From: an uncultured Clostridia bacterium
Lineage (GTDB): Bacteria; Bacillota; Clostridia; UBA1381
DNA length: 64,000 bases
NCBI GenBank assembly: GCA_947591315.1
Contig: CANQDD010000002.1
Coordinates: 62,001 to 126,000 of the forward strand
Direction: 5' to 3'
The notes beneath the pieces are model-generated. The model was given only the letters and a program-made list of their open reading frames with translations. It was not told where the DNA came from and did not search any database. Each line of letters opens with the position of its first letter. Position 1 is the first letter of the stretch. Made by a program: the position numbers and the translations under genes. Below, piece by piece: positions 25,239 to 34,161 of the stretch.

Positions 25239-25592
25239 TCAGTCCACTCTTACGCCTTCCACTCTTACGTTTACGCGCTTCACCTTTATGCCCGCCGTGT
25301 TTTCGACGTTGTAGCGCACGCGGTTTACGATGCTTTTGCATATAGTGTTGATGTTCACGCCGTATTCCACGATGATGTGTACCTCGATTACAACTCCGTT
25401 ATCCTCTATGTTTATGTTGATTCCTTTAGTGATTGAGTCAGGCCTCAAAAGGCTTACAATGCCGTCCTTCTTATTCCTCGACGCCATTCCGACAACTCCG
25501 TAGCACCTCGACGCGACCGCGCCGGCTATTTCGGATATTACGCTGTTGGATATGGAAACCTCTCCAAGCTCGCTTCCTGTCCTTAATACCAT
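25239..25592 (-). CDS. yloU: Asp23/Gls24 family protein YloU
   Basis: The 117-residue protein is an Asp23/Gls24 domain: ISNSVISEIAGAVASRCYGVVGM and a repeated VEVHIIVEYGVNI beta pattern. The family is linked to envelope stress and fatty acid metabolism in Gram-positive bacteria. It sits 33 nt upstream of the FakA-like gene, the usual order. GGAGG precedes the ATG. Confidence 0.93.
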   Translation of the reverse strand: MVLRTGSELGEVSISNSVISEIAGAVASRCYGVVGMASRNKKDGIVSLLRPDSITKGININIEDNGVVIEVHIIVEYGVNINTICKSIVNRVRYNVENTAGIKVKRVNVRVEGVRVD

Positions 25593-25674
25593 GTCACTCT
25601 CCTCCTTGTATTTACACTTGTATATATTGTACTATAAATTTTGGAATTAGTCCATAGCTTTTTTAATTTTTCCC

Positions 25675-25706
25675 AAAAAAAACAACGGAACGCGTATCGC
25701 GTTCCG
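25675..25706 (-). terminator. Terminator after kdgK
   Basis: CGGAACGCG (25686-25694) and CGCGTTCCG (25698-25706) with a 3-nt loop, then a run of T on the minus strand. Confidence 0.9.
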
Positions 25707-25723
25707 CAGTTTTTGCTTTTTGT

Positions 25724-26755
25724 TTATCTCTGTACGCGTCCCGAGCCGTCGCCGCCCGCGAGCGTCTCAACCTCTTCTCTCGTAACGAGGTTGAAGTCGC
25801 CGGGTATCGTGTGCTTCAGTGCCGAAGCCGCAACGCCGAATTCAAGAGCGTCCTTGAAGTTTTTGCCGTCAACGAAGCCGCATATCGTGCCGCCCGCGAA
25901 GCTGTCGCCGCCGCCTACGCGGTCAACGATCGGGTGAACTCTGTACTCCTTCGAGTGATAGAACTCATCGTCCGCGCTCGAATAAATGCAAGCCGACCAG
26001 CCGTTGTCCGAAGCCGACTTCGATACGCGGAGCGAGGAAATAACGTACTTAAATCCGAACTTCGCAACCATCTGCTTGAATATGCTCTCGTAGCCCGCGA
26101 GATTCAATTCGCCGCTCGTTACGTCGGTGTTTTCGGGCTTGAAGCCGAGAACCTTGTCGGCGTCCTCCTCGTTGCCTATGCAAACGTCAACGTACTGCAT
26201 GAGGTTTGACATAACTCTCTGCGCCTTTTCGCTCGACCAGAGCTTTTTGCGGAAGTTGAGGTCGCACGAAACGGTTACGCCGTGAGCCTTCGCCGCCTTA
26301 CATGCAAGCTCGGTTATCTCAGCCGCAGCGTCCGATACAGCCGGTGTGATACCGGTGAAGTGGAACCAGTCCGCGCCGTCAAAAATCTCGTCAAAGTCAA
26401 AGTCGGCAGCCGTCGCCGTAGCGATAGACGAGTTCGCTCTGTCGTATGTAACGTTCGACGGACGCATCGAAGCGCCTGTTTCGAGGAAGTAAATACCGAG
26501 TCTGTCGCCGCCCTTCGCGATGTGCTTTGTCTCAACGCCGTACTTACGGAGAGCCGCAATCGCGCACTCGCCTATCGGGTTCTTCGGAACCTTTGTGACA
26601 AATTCCGCGTCGTGACCGTAATTCGCGAGCGATACCGCAACGTTAGCCTCGCCGCCGCCGTAGTTTATGTCAAACTGGGTAGCCTGAATATACTTCTGAT
26701 TGCCGGGGGTGGAAAGTCTGAGCATTATCTCACCCATTGTAACAACTTTTGCCAT
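25724..26755 (-). CDS. kdgK: PfkB-family sugar kinase, likely 2-keto-3-deoxygluconate kinase
   Basis: The 343-residue ribokinase-fold protein has GGGEANVAVSLANYG near the N-terminus and the C-terminal anion-hole/catalytic motif DRVGGGDSFAGG with its Asp base. It lies 24 nt downstream of a KDPG aldolase gene, so the best call is a kinase phosphorylating KDG to KDPG in hexuronate or Entner-Doudoroff metabolism. Other sugar substrates cannot be excluded. The pair fits with the pectin/rhamnose-active GH78 enzyme at 51 kb. Confidence 0.85.
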   Translation of the reverse strand: MAKVVTMGEIMLRLSTPGNQKYIQATQFDINYGGGEANVAVSLANYGHDAEFVTKVPKNPIGECAIAALRKYGVETKHIAKGGDRLGIYFLETGASMRPSNVTYDRANSSIATATAADFDFDEIFDGADWFHFTGITPAVSDAAAEITELACKAAKAHGVTVSCDLNFRKKLWSSEKAQRVMSNLMQYVDVCIGNEEDADKVLGFKPENTDVTSGELNLAGYESIFKQMVAKFGFKYVISSLRVSKSASDNGWSACIYSSADDEFYHSKEYRVHPIVDRVGGGDSFAGGTICGFVDGKNFKDALEFGVAASALKHTIPGDFNLVTREEVETLAGGDGSGRVQR

Positions 26756-26779
26756 TATATTTTTCTCCTTTTCATTAAA

Positions 26780-27433
26780 TTACTTCTTAAGCTCCGCTCT
26801 CGCAGCCTTGATGTTCGCGATGAATTCCTTAGCCGTCTCGGTGATAGCCGCATAGTCGCCTGTCTTAGCGCCCTTCGTGAGCGACGAGCCCGCGCCTACC
26901 GCTACAACGCCCGCCTTGATCCAGTCGGCAACGTTATCCTTGTCAACGCCGCCGGTCGGCATCATCTGAGCCTGCGGAAGGGGTCCCTTGATGTCCTTTA
27001 TAATCTTCGGACCGTACAGGTCAGCCGGGAATATCTTAACTATGTCAGCGCCCGCCTCCATAGCCGTGATAACCTCGGTGATCGTCGCGCAGCCGGGCAT
27101 ATAAGGCACTCTGTAACGGTTACAGAGCTTCGCCGTTTCGGGGTTGAACGCCGGACTTACAACGAAGTTAGCGCCCGCCATAATAGCCATTCTCGCCGTT
27201 TCGGGGTCGAGAACGGTACCCGCGCCGAGCATCATCTCGCCGTTTGAATACTTCTCCGCGAGAGCCGCGATAACCTTGTCCGCGCCGGGAACGGTGAACG
27301 TAAGCTCGATACCCGTGCAGCCGCCCGCGAGACACGCGTCCGAAATCTTTATCGCTTCTTCCGCGCTGTTAGCTCTTACAACGGCAACAAGACCGCAGTC
27401 CGTAAGCTGCTTTAAAACATCTTCCTTTAACAT
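26780..27433 (-). CDS. eda: KDPG/KHG aldolase
   Basis: The 217-residue class I aldolase shows VVRANSAEEAIKISDACLAGG, the GIELTFT strand, MLGAGTVLDPETA, the Schiff-base Lys strand ADIVKIFPAD and MMPTGGVD. It cleaves 2-keto-3-deoxy-6-phosphogluconate to pyruvate and glyceraldehyde-3-phosphate. It is first in an eda-kdgK operon, with GGAGG 10 nt before the ATG and a promoter at 27472-27500. Confidence 0.94.
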   Translation of the reverse strand: MLKEDVLKQLTDCGLVAVVRANSAEEAIKISDACLAGGCTGIELTFTVPGADKVIAALAEKYSNGEMMLGAGTVLDPETARMAIMAGANFVVSPAFNPETAKLCNRYRVPYMPGCATITEVITAMEAGADIVKIFPADLYGPKIIKDIKGPLPQAQMMPTGGVDKDNVADWIKAGVVAVGAGSSLTKGAKTGDYAAITETAKEFIANIKAARAELKK

Positions 27434-27471
27434 TTGTAATTTTCCTCCTTATTATTAAATATTATACAATA

Positions 27472-27500
27472 ATTGTAACACAGGTTTTATATTTTTGCAA
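27472..27500 (-). promoter_or_regulatory. Promoter for eda-kdgK
   Basis: TTGCAA (27495-27500), 17 nt, TACAAT (27472-27477) on the minus strand. Confidence 0.6.
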
Positions 27501-27510
27501 TATCTTTAAC

Positions 27511-27547
27511 AAAAAAAAGAACAAAATCCCACGACTTTGTTCTTTTT
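27511..27547 (-). terminator. Terminator after the 27562 gene
   Basis: AAAGAACAAA and TTTGTTCTTT arms with a 9-nt loop followed by a long T run on the minus strand. Confidence 0.85.
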
Positions 27548-27561
27548 ATTTATTCGTTTCG

Positions 27562-28455
27562 TTACGACAGCATGAGCAGTATTTCAAGCGCGATTATGAT
27601 TGCGCTCAAAATGCTCACCACGGTTATGCCGAGCACGCACTTCTTTTTTAGGCGTATAAACGCCGTTTCGAGGTTTGCTACGGCATTTTTCGTGTTAAGC
27701 TGCGTGTTTTTAAGGTCAAACACGCTGTCGTTGAGCCTCGACACCGAGCCTACCGACTGTCTCACGTCGGCTATGCCCGTTTCGATTGACTTTATATCCT
27801 CCGCCATATCCATCACCGACGCGTCGTTTTCGGTCTTTGTGTCGGATATTTTCTCCGAAAGAGCTTCGAGCTGTTTTGTAATGCCGTCAAGCTTTGCGGA
27901 AATCGAGGTTATGGCTTCACCCGCGCTGTCAATCTTCGCCGCCACGCCGCCTACCTGTTCGGGCATGTCCGCCATAGCCTGCATTTCGCCCTTTATCTCG
28001 TCAAGCTTCTTAAACGAGCTTGTCATGGAGTCGGCTATTTTCTCGGTGATGCCGATGTTTTCCGCCGCGCCGGCGCTTTCCGCCGTATCGGTTTCGACGC
28101 CTTCGGCTTCCGTCTCCGGCTCAGCCTCGGTATCTTCCGAAAGCTCCTCCTCAGCTTCGGGCTTCTTCTCCATTAGCTTGTCGATCTTGGCAGCCACGGT
28201 GTCCTTTATCGCCTTCGCTCCCTGACCGATTTCTCCCGCCGTCTTTTTGAATTTGTCTATCACGTTCTGGAGATTTATCGTCTCATTGAGATTGATTTTC
28301 TGAGTGTTTTCCACCGGCTCGGGATTTACGTTCTCTTCGTCAAAATTCATATTTTCGCTCGCCCTTCTGAGAAACTCCTCATACTCCTCGTCCGTTCCGC
28401 TGTAGAAAGCGTCCTGTCCGTCATACGACTGTATGTTCATACCCTTGTTACTCAT
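27562..28455 (-). CDS. Coiled-coil, tail-anchored protein of unknown function
   Basis: The 297-residue protein is not assigned to a family. It is acidic and mostly helical, with an acidic Glu/Thr/Ala-rich part at about 110-150, long coiled-coil heptads at about 150-265 and one hydrophobic segment at the C-terminus (LGITVVSILSAIIIALEILL). It is therefore probably anchored by its tail with the coil in the cytoplasm. The ATG at 28455 is chosen because AAGGGTGA lies just upstream; an in-frame start at 28476 lacks an RBS. It follows the zinc-ribbon gene by 37 nt and probably shares its operon. Confidence 0.75.
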   Translation of the reverse strand: MSNKGMNIQSYDGQDAFYSGTDEEYEEFLRRASENMNFDEENVNPEPVENTQKINLNETINLQNVIDKFKKTAGEIGQGAKAIKDTVAAKIDKLMEKKPEAEEELSEDTEAEPETEAEGVETDTAESAGAAENIGITEKIADSMTSSFKKLDEIKGEMQAMADMPEQVGGVAAKIDSAGEAITSISAKLDGITKQLEALSEKISDTKTENDASVMDMAEDIKSIETGIADVRQSVGSVSRLNDSVFDLKNTQLNTKNAVANLETAFIRLKKKCVLGITVVSILSAIIIALEILLMLS

Positions 28456-28492
28456 ATGTTCACCCTTCTCCCGCAAAATTTTCGGGGCAAAA

Positions 28493-28972
28493 TTACTGCA
28501 CTTCCTCCGCCGGAGCCGCCTCCGTTTCGGGATTTACTTCTTCAGCGGGTTCTTCAGCCGCGCTCTCCTCCGCCGCGTCCTCCTCGGCAGCTGCGTTTAA
28601 CGGCGCGCCGCACTTTGAGCAGTATTCGTTATCCTTATCGTTGTACGTGCCGCAGCTTGCGCACAACTTCGTCTCCTTAAGCTCGTTGAGCTGCTCGTTC
28701 AAATCCGCAATCTCGCCGTGCATACCGTCAAGCGACGCGAACTCCTCCGAAAAATCGGGAGCGGCAGTACCGTCAACGCGGCTCTTGTAAAGCGCTTCGC
28801 CTATTTTCGCATACTCGTCTTTTATCTTGCCGTTTATATCGCTTATCGCAAACTTCACCTTTGTCTGGTCAACCACGTTGTTTGTCTTACCTATCACCTT
28901 ATGTGTGAGCTTTACCGCGCCTTCCTTTAATTTAGCGGCTTCTTCCTTTATCCTATCCATTACGTCATTCAT
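28493..28972 (-). CDS. Coiled-coil protein with zinc ribbon
   Basis: The 159-residue protein has an N-terminal helical region (about 1-95) and a zinc ribbon at about 102-123 with CASCG and CSKCG (C-x2-C-x13-C-x2-C). The tail is Glu/Ala/Pro-rich and acidic. The zinc ribbon is of the general double-CxxC type common in Clostridia small proteins; no function can be given. It is upstream of the coiled-coil gene, and AAGGAG precedes the ATG. Confidence 0.78.
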   Translation of the reverse strand: MNDVMDRIKEEAAKLKEGAVKLTHKVIGKTNNVVDQTKVKFAISDINGKIKDEYAKIGEALYKSRVDGTAAPDFSEEFASLDGMHGEIADLNEQLNELKETKLCASCGTYNDKDNEYCSKCGAPLNAAAEEDAAEESAAEEPAEEVNPETEAAPAEEVQ

Positions 28973-29116
28973 TATAATCGCTCCTTCCGTTTCCTAAAAA
29001 ATATTGGGGATTTACCCATAATATGTCTAATATTTTACCATAACTTTTGTTATTTGTATATAACATTTTCATTATTTTTTTGTTTCATTACGATTTTTTT
29101 ATTTTACTGCCGCCTT

Positions 29117-30529
29117 TTACAGCTTCAAAACGCCTATCGCCTGTATGAAAAGCACTATGAGCAGCACCGGCGCAGCGTATTTTACCATTATGGTGTAAAG
29201 CGTCTTTCTGCCGAAGTGCTCGCCGTTTTTCGTCATCTCATCAATTACGTATTTCGGCTTTGCGAACCAGCCTATGAGTATGCATGTTCCGATTGCGAGT
29301 ATCGGCATCAGTATCTGATTGGACGCATAGTCCATCACGTCGAGTATCTGTCCCGTAGTACCGTTCGGCAGAGTAACCTCGAAGTACAGCTTGTTGTAGC
29401 CGAGGCACACTATAATGCCGAGTATAAGAGCTATGACGCTTTCGGTAAGCGCGGCGCTCTTTCGCGTCAGCTTGAACCCGTCCATGAAGCTCGATGTTAC
29501 AGCTTCAAGAATCGATACGGAGCTTGTTACGGCGGCGAACAGTACCATTATAAAGAACAGCGCGCCTATTATATTGCCGGCAAAACCCATTTTCAAAAAC
29601 ACGCTCGGCAGCGACACGAACATCAGGCTCGGTCCCGCGGCACGCATACCCTCCGCGCCCTGGAACACGTACACGGCGGGGATAATCATCGCGCCCGCCA
29701 GTATCGCCACGGCAGTGTCAAAAATTTCTATCCGGTTCACGGATTTGACAAGGTTCGCGCCGTCACGCACGTACGAGCCGTACGCAACCATAATGCCCAT
29801 CGCGACGCTTATGCTGTAAAAGAGCTGTCCCATAGCGTCAAGTATTGTTATAACGAGAGAGCTGAGCGTCACATTCTTAAAGTCGGGTATCAAATATACG
29901 AGAAGTCCGTCCACGCCCGTCCGCGTAACCGTCTCACCCGCCTCGTTCACGCTGTCGTGGCTTATTGTGAGCGAGAACACGACTATGCCTATCACAATCA
30001 CAATCAGTATCGGCATGATTATCTTCGACATCGCTTCTATTCCTTTGTTGACGCCGCGCGTTACGATGAACGAGGTTATGACGAGGAATATTACAAGATA
30101 TATAAGCGGTTCCCACTGACCTGTGATAAAGTTCGTAAAATACGATTTGTCCGCCATTGCCGCGCCCGCGCCCGTTATAAATCCCACGGCGTATTTGAGC
30201 ACCCAGCCGCCTATCACGCAGTAGTACGGCAGTATGAGAAACGGCACGAGACACGCGATAGGTCCCAAAAAGCCGAAGCCCTTATGAACGCTGCGGTACG
30301 CCGTGAGCGGGGCTTGCCTCGTTTTTCTGCCTATCGCCACCTCGCTCGCGAGCAGCGCAAAGCCGAACGTCAGCGTGAGTATGAGGTAGACGAGAAGGAA
30401 CAGTCCTCCGCCGTCCTTCGCGGCAAGCGACGGAAATCTCCAGATATTTCCCAGTCCCACCGCGCTGCCCGCGGCGGCAAGCACAAAACCCAAAGTTCCT
30501 CCGAATGAGGTTCTTCTGTTTTCTGTCAT
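29117..30529 (-). CDS. Sodium-dependent transporter, NSS/SNF family
   Basis: The 470-residue protein has about 11 membrane spans and the NSS signatures: AAAGSAVGLGNIWRFPSLAA in span 1, a GGGLFLLVYLI segment and FPILSVAMG-like span 6 regions. Prokaryotic members carry amino acids with Na+. Which amino acid is not visible; tryptophan, tyrosine or other neutral amino acids are common. It lies 32 nt after the PPi-PFK gene on the same strand. Confidence 0.92.
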   Translation of the reverse strand: MTENRRTSFGGTLGFVLAAAGSAVGLGNIWRFPSLAAKDGGGLFLLVYLILTLTFGFALLASEVAIGRKTRQAPLTAYRSVHKGFGFLGPIACLVPFLILPYYCVIGGWVLKYAVGFITGAGAAMADKSYFTNFITGQWEPLIYLVIFLVITSFIVTRGVNKGIEAMSKIIMPILIVIVIGIVVFSLTISHDSVNEAGETVTRTGVDGLLVYLIPDFKNVTLSSLVITILDAMGQLFYSISVAMGIMVAYGSYVRDGANLVKSVNRIEIFDTAVAILAGAMIIPAVYVFQGAEGMRAAGPSLMFVSLPSVFLKMGFAGNIIGALFFIMVLFAAVTSSVSILEAVTSSFMDGFKLTRKSAALTESVIALILGIIVCLGYNKLYFEVTLPNGTTGQILDVMDYASNQILMPILAIGTCILIGWFAKPKYVIDEMTKNGEHFGRKTLYTIMVKYAAPVLLIVLFIQAIGVLKL

Positions 30530-30561
30530 GTTTTTCCCTTCCTTTTTGCTGTTTTACATTG

Positions 30562-31788
30562 TTAGTTATACATGTGGCTCGGAAGACCGCCCACCATGAT
30601 GGGTGAAAGCTCCGCCTGAATGAGCGGGTTTGCGTACGAGATAAACTCCGGCGACACGTATGTACCGTCGTTTATAATCCACTCAAGCGGGACTTTTTTC
30701 TCTATGTTCGCAATCTTGTTTATGTCGTAGGGCTCAGTCGTGCACTGGTAGGGGTTGTTCGTGACGCGGTTGAATATAATCATCTTCGCCGTTTCGCCTC
30801 TGAACGCCGCCTCGACCGCGTGACCGCCCGCGACGAACGCCTCTGTTATATCAACTCTCGAAACGATGTGCGACGAGCATCTCTGCAGTATGCTTAAATC
30901 TATCGCTCTCGACTTGCAGCCGTACTCGGACGTTATGAGGTTCGCGAGGTACTGCGCCGTTCCGCCGAGCGTCATGTGACCGAACGAGTCGGTAAACTTC
31001 GCCTGACTTGAAATCTGCTCGCAGACGTATGTGCCGTCGGCAAGCTTCAAGCCCTCGCTGACCGCCACGACGATCGACTTCTTTTCCTTTCTTAAATCGC
31101 CGACCTTCTGTAAGAATTTATCGGTGTCGAACGGAAGCTCGGGGAGGTAGATAAGGTCGGGGCCTATGCAGTCCTCACGCTTCGCGAGAGCAGCCGAGGC
31201 GGTGAGCCAGCCCGCGTTTCTTCCCATTATCTCAACAACGTGTATGTTCTGGTTGCCGTACACATTCGCGTCCTTTATGATTTCCTTCATCGACGTCGCG
31301 ATAAACTTCGCCGCGCTGCCGTAGCCCGGAGTGTGGTCGGTTTCGGCAAGGTCGTTGTCGATAGTTTTCGGCACGCCCATAAAGCGTATATCGCTGCCCT
31401 CGCGCGCGCCGTAGTCCGACAGCTTCTTTATCGTGTCCATCGAGTCGTTGCCGCCTATGTAGAAGAAGTATTTTATCTCGAGGTTGTTCAGCTTTTGAAA
31501 AATCTTCGAGTAAATCGCCTCGTTGTCGTCAATGTCCGGCAGCTTGAAACGGCACGAGCCGAGGTACGCCGACGGCGTGCGCTTCAAAAGCTCGATGTGC
31601 AGATCCGTCTTGATATGATCCGCCATGTTTATGTAGCGATCCTCCAGAAAACCGGCAATACCGTTTTTCATACCGTAAATTATTCCCGCTCCCCGGTCGC
31701 GCGCCGTCTGGAAAACACCCGCGAGACTTGAATTGATGACCGACGTCGGACCTCCTGACTGACCGACAATTACATTTCCGATACTCAT
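30562..31788 (-). CDS. pfp: 6-phosphofructokinase, probable pyrophosphate-dependent type
   Basis: The 408-residue protein begins MSIGNVIVGQSGGPTSVIN. It has GGNDSMDT in place of the GGDGS of ATP enzymes and PKTIDNDL in place of PGTIDND, both features of PPi-dependent PFKs. It phosphorylates fructose-6-phosphate reversibly with PPi. The upstream TTG at 31806 is out-ranked by the ATG at 31788, which has GGAAGG 6 nt upstream. A promoter is seen at 31826-31854. Confidence 0.88.
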   Translation of the reverse strand: MSIGNVIVGQSGGPTSVINSSLAGVFQTARDRGAGIIYGMKNGIAGFLEDRYINMADHIKTDLHIELLKRTPSAYLGSCRFKLPDIDDNEAIYSKIFQKLNNLEIKYFFYIGGNDSMDTIKKLSDYGAREGSDIRFMGVPKTIDNDLAETDHTPGYGSAAKFIATSMKEIIKDANVYGNQNIHVVEIMGRNAGWLTASAALAKREDCIGPDLIYLPELPFDTDKFLQKVGDLRKEKKSIVVAVSEGLKLADGTYVCEQISSQAKFTDSFGHMTLGGTAQYLANLITSEYGCKSRAIDLSILQRCSSHIVSRVDITEAFVAGGHAVEAAFRGETAKMIIFNRVTNNPYQCTTEPYDINKIANIEKKVPLEWIINDGTYVSPEFISYANPLIQAELSPIMVGGLPSHMYN

Positions 31789-31825
31789 ATTGAACCTTCC
31801 CTTCAAATTTTATTATAATATATCT

Positions 31826-31854
31826 ATTATACACCAATAAAACCAAAAAGTCCA
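31826..31854 (-). promoter_or_regulatory. Probable promoter for the PPi-PFK gene
   Basis: TGGACT (31849-31854), 17 nt, TATAAT (31826-31831) on the minus strand; the -35 box is weak. Confidence 0.5.
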
Positions 31855-31908
31855 TAGTTTTATTAGTATTTTTTCACAAAATTTTACCTGCGCAACGCGG
31901 CTTTCATT

Positions 31909-31935
31909 AAAAAAGGACGCCGCCGCGTCCTTTTT
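31909..31935 (-). terminator. Terminator of the cobalamin-riboswitch operon
   Basis: GGACGC/GCGTCC arms extended by A/T pairs form a hairpin with a short loop, then six T on the minus strand, right after the last gene of the operon. Confidence 0.88.
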
Positions 31936-31939
31936 ACTC

Positions 31940-32476
31940 TTACGCTTTACGTTTTTTTATTTTCACCACTGCCGTCACAGCCAAACATGCCGCCGCAGCG
32001 ATACACATCATGGGCAAAGTACCGAGGCTCCGGCTTTTAACCGCATCGGCGGGCAGCGAGGACGAGTTAAACACAAGCGTCCTGTCGTACCACTGTTCCT
32101 TGCGAGTGCTCCACGCGGCGCAGCTTATGTCCGCGTCGAGCGCTTCAACGGGGATTGTGTACGTGTATTCGCCGTTGGCGTTTTCCTCAAAATATATATA
32201 GTCACTGTCGGGAGCGGCGGACGCTTCCTCGCCCGTACCCATGAACAGCTTCCCATACCCCTTTCCGCTCAGCGTTATAACGGCGTTCATTTTGCCGTCC
32301 GACACGGTCAGCGTGCAGTCGGTTACGCGGAACATCGACGAGCTTGACGTTACCTCGACGTTGCTGTAAACTCCGTCGCTTAATCTGTCCGCACCGATAG
32401 GCGCTCCGTACGCGAAGCAGACGAGCTGCGGCAAAAGCGCGAGCAGCATACATAAGTAAAATACAACTTTCTTCAC
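31940..32476 (-). CDS. Secreted, membrane-anchored NEAT-like protein
   Basis: The 178-residue protein has a signal peptide (about 1-24), one beta-rich domain at about 30-140 and a C-terminal span followed by KIKKRKA. The domain has the rhythm of a NEAT-type heme/metal-binding sandwich: DGVYSNVEV, LTVSDGKMNAVITLSG, YTYTIPVEALDADI and RTLVFNSSSLP. The match is by pattern only. It lies 3 nt after the chelatase gene and is the last gene of the riboswitch operon. It is related to the product of the first gene (36303-36716). A role in binding corrinoid, cobalt or a tetrapyrrole at the cell surface is inferred. Confidence 0.7.
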   Translation of the reverse strand: MKKVVFYLCMLLALLPQLVCFAYGAPIGADRLSDGVYSNVEVTSSSSMFRVTDCTLTVSDGKMNAVITLSGKGYGKLFMGTGEEASAAPDSDYIYFEENANGEYTYTIPVEALDADISCAAWSTRKEQWYDRTLVFNSSSLPADAVKSRSLGTLPMMCIAAAACLAVTAVVKIKKRKA

Positions 32477-32479
32477 AAT

Positions 32480-33382
32480 TTATTCTCCCGTCTTATCCAT
32501 AGCGTCCTTCACGTGCCTTACATATATCTGCTGGATTGCGGGTATTTCGCCCATGCCCTTGAGAACGCACTCGACCTCAAAGCCCTCTTTCTCAAAAACG
32601 CTCTTCCACGAATCCTCCTCGTCGCCCGCCATATCGTTGTTGGCGTGGTCGCCCGCGACAACCATAAGCGGTCTTAAAACGACCTTCGTGTATCCGTTGT
32701 CTTTGACGGTCTGCATTACCTCATCGAGCGTCGGCGTTGCTTCAACCGTGCCGATAAAGTAATTCTTCGGGCCGTTCGACGTGTACACGTCCTGGAGCTT
32801 CGCGTAAGACGAATTGGAGTCGTGTTCCGTGCCGTGTCCCATAAGCACAACAGCCGTATTCCCGTCCGTGACGTACTCCGCCGTATCATCGGCGACAGCA
32901 GCCGCGACGTCGGCGTAGTCCTCGTTCGTGTCGAGCAGCGGCTCGGCTACCGTAACATTGTCAAACTTGTCCCTGTACTTCTCAATTTCCTCAACGGTGT
33001 CGTCGTACTCGTAGCCGTGCATAACGTGCGTCGGCTGAACGATAAGCTCCTTAACCCCGTCCGCGACGAGCCTGTCAAGAGCCTCCGTCACATTGTCGAT
33101 TTCCAGACCGTCGCGCTCCTTCAGCTTGTCGATGATGATCTGGCTCGTGAACGCGCGTCTCACCTCGTAATCGGGGTACGCGTCCGCAAGCGCGTTTTCA
33201 ATCGCGCCGATAGTCTTGTCGCGGCTGTCGTTGTAGCTTGTGCCGAAGCTGACGGCGAGTATAACGCCCTTCGCACCGTCACTTTGTTGCGCCGTTTCGT
33301 TTGACGGCGCGCCGCCGCAGCCCGCGAGCGTCAGCGCGGCTGCCGCAAGCAGCGCGATAAATCCTCTTTTTCTGATTTTCAT
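32480..33382 (-). CDS. cbiK: Lipoprotein CbiK-type cobalt chelatase
   Basis: The 300-residue protein is an anaerobic CbiK-family chelatase: VILAVSFGTSYNDSRDKTI, QPTHVMHGYEYDD, MGHGTEHDSNSSYA and VVAGDHANNDMAG, with both expected metal-binding His kept. Unusually, it begins with a signal peptide and a lipobox, LTLAGC, near residue 22, so it should be tethered outside the membrane. Cytosolic CbiK inserts Co2+ into sirohydrochlorin. An exported form is known in Desulfovibrio, where a heme- or iron-related role was proposed. It sits between the importer ATPase gene and the second NEAT-like gene, under a cobalamin riboswitch. Confidence 0.88.
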   Translation of the reverse strand: MKIRKRGFIALLAAAALTLAGCGGAPSNETAQQSDGAKGVILAVSFGTSYNDSRDKTIGAIENALADAYPDYEVRRAFTSQIIIDKLKERDGLEIDNVTEALDRLVADGVKELIVQPTHVMHGYEYDDTVEEIEKYRDKFDNVTVAEPLLDTNEDYADVAAAVADDTAEYVTDGNTAVVLMGHGTEHDSNSSYAKLQDVYTSNGPKNYFIGTVEATPTLDEVMQTVKDNGYTKVVLRPLMVVAGDHANNDMAGDEEDSWKSVFEKEGFEVECVLKGMGEIPAIQQIYVRHVKDAMDKTGE

Positions 33383-33387
33383 AAGTA

Positions 33388-34161
33388 TTACATCCTTTCT
33401 TTATTGTATGTGTTAATGTATCTTTCAAACATTTCCTCCGAAACGTCAAAAAGCTTCGTCATATTTGCGGCGGTAAACACACCGTCCGCGCCGCCCATGC
33501 AAAACACGCGCCCGTCCTTAAGGCACAGCGCGCTGTCGGAAATCTCGCGCGCCATGTCGAGCTCGTGCATCGACATTATCACAGCCGTATTTTTCTCCGC
33601 AGCAAGACGGCGCACCGTCTCCATAAACGCTATTTTGTGGCGCAGGTCGAGGTAGGACGACGGCTCGTCGAGTATAAGCACCTCCGGTTGCTGGCATATC
33701 GCACGCGCGAGCAGTATACGCTGACGCTGACCGTCGCTCACTGCGTTAAAATCACGCTCCGCAAATTCCTCCGATGCTGTAAGCCGTATCGCCTCGCTTG
33801 CCGCCTCTCTGTCATTATCGGTAAGCGCGCCGAAAAATCCCGTGTACGGGTACCGTCCCGCTTCAACCACCTCGCGGCACGTCATAAGGCTTGCGTTAAC
33901 GCGCTCCGTGAGCAGCACCGATATTTTTTTCGCGCGTTCGCGCGGCTGTAGCTTATCCGCGTCCGTACCGCTTATGTAAACGTGTCCGCCGCGGCGCGGA
34001 AGCTGCATCGCGAGCGTTTTGAGCAGCGTTGACTTTCCGGATCCGTTTGGACCTATCACGGTCATGATCTCACCGCCGCGCACCGAAAAGCTAACGTCCG
34101 TTAAAATATCGCTCGTATATCCCGCGCAAAGCGACCTCGCCTCGATTTTAACATTATCCAT
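33388..34161 (-). CDS. ABC transporter ATP-binding protein (BtuD/FecE type)
   Basis: The 257-residue ATPase has Walker A GPNGSGKSTLL, the signature VSDGQRQRILLARAI (in place of LSGGQ), Walker B VLILDEPSSYLD and the switch His in MSMHELD. It powers import with the BtuC-like permease, whose gene end overlaps its start by 8 nt. Under the cobalamin riboswitch, the likely cargo is cobalamin, a precursor or a metal-tetrapyrrole. Confidence 0.92.
   Translation of the reverse strand: MDNVKIEARSLCAGYTSDILTDVSFSVRGGEIMTVIGPNGSGKSTLLKTLAMQLPRRGGHVYISGTDADKLQPRERAKKISVLLTERVNASLMTCREVVEAGRYPYTGFFGALTDNDREAASEAIRLTASEEFAERDFNAVSDGQRQRILLARAICQQPEVLILDEPSSYLDLRHKIAFMETVRRLAAEKNTAVIMSMHELDMAREISDSALCLKDGRVFCMGGADGVFTAANMTKLFDVSEEMFERYINTYNKERM

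Noticed and set aside
29054-30508. A 484-codon plus-strand open frame opposite the NSS transporter gene
   Set aside because: It is rich in Arg/His/Tyr with no domain, lies fully antisense to a well supported gene, and reflects the codon bias of that gene.
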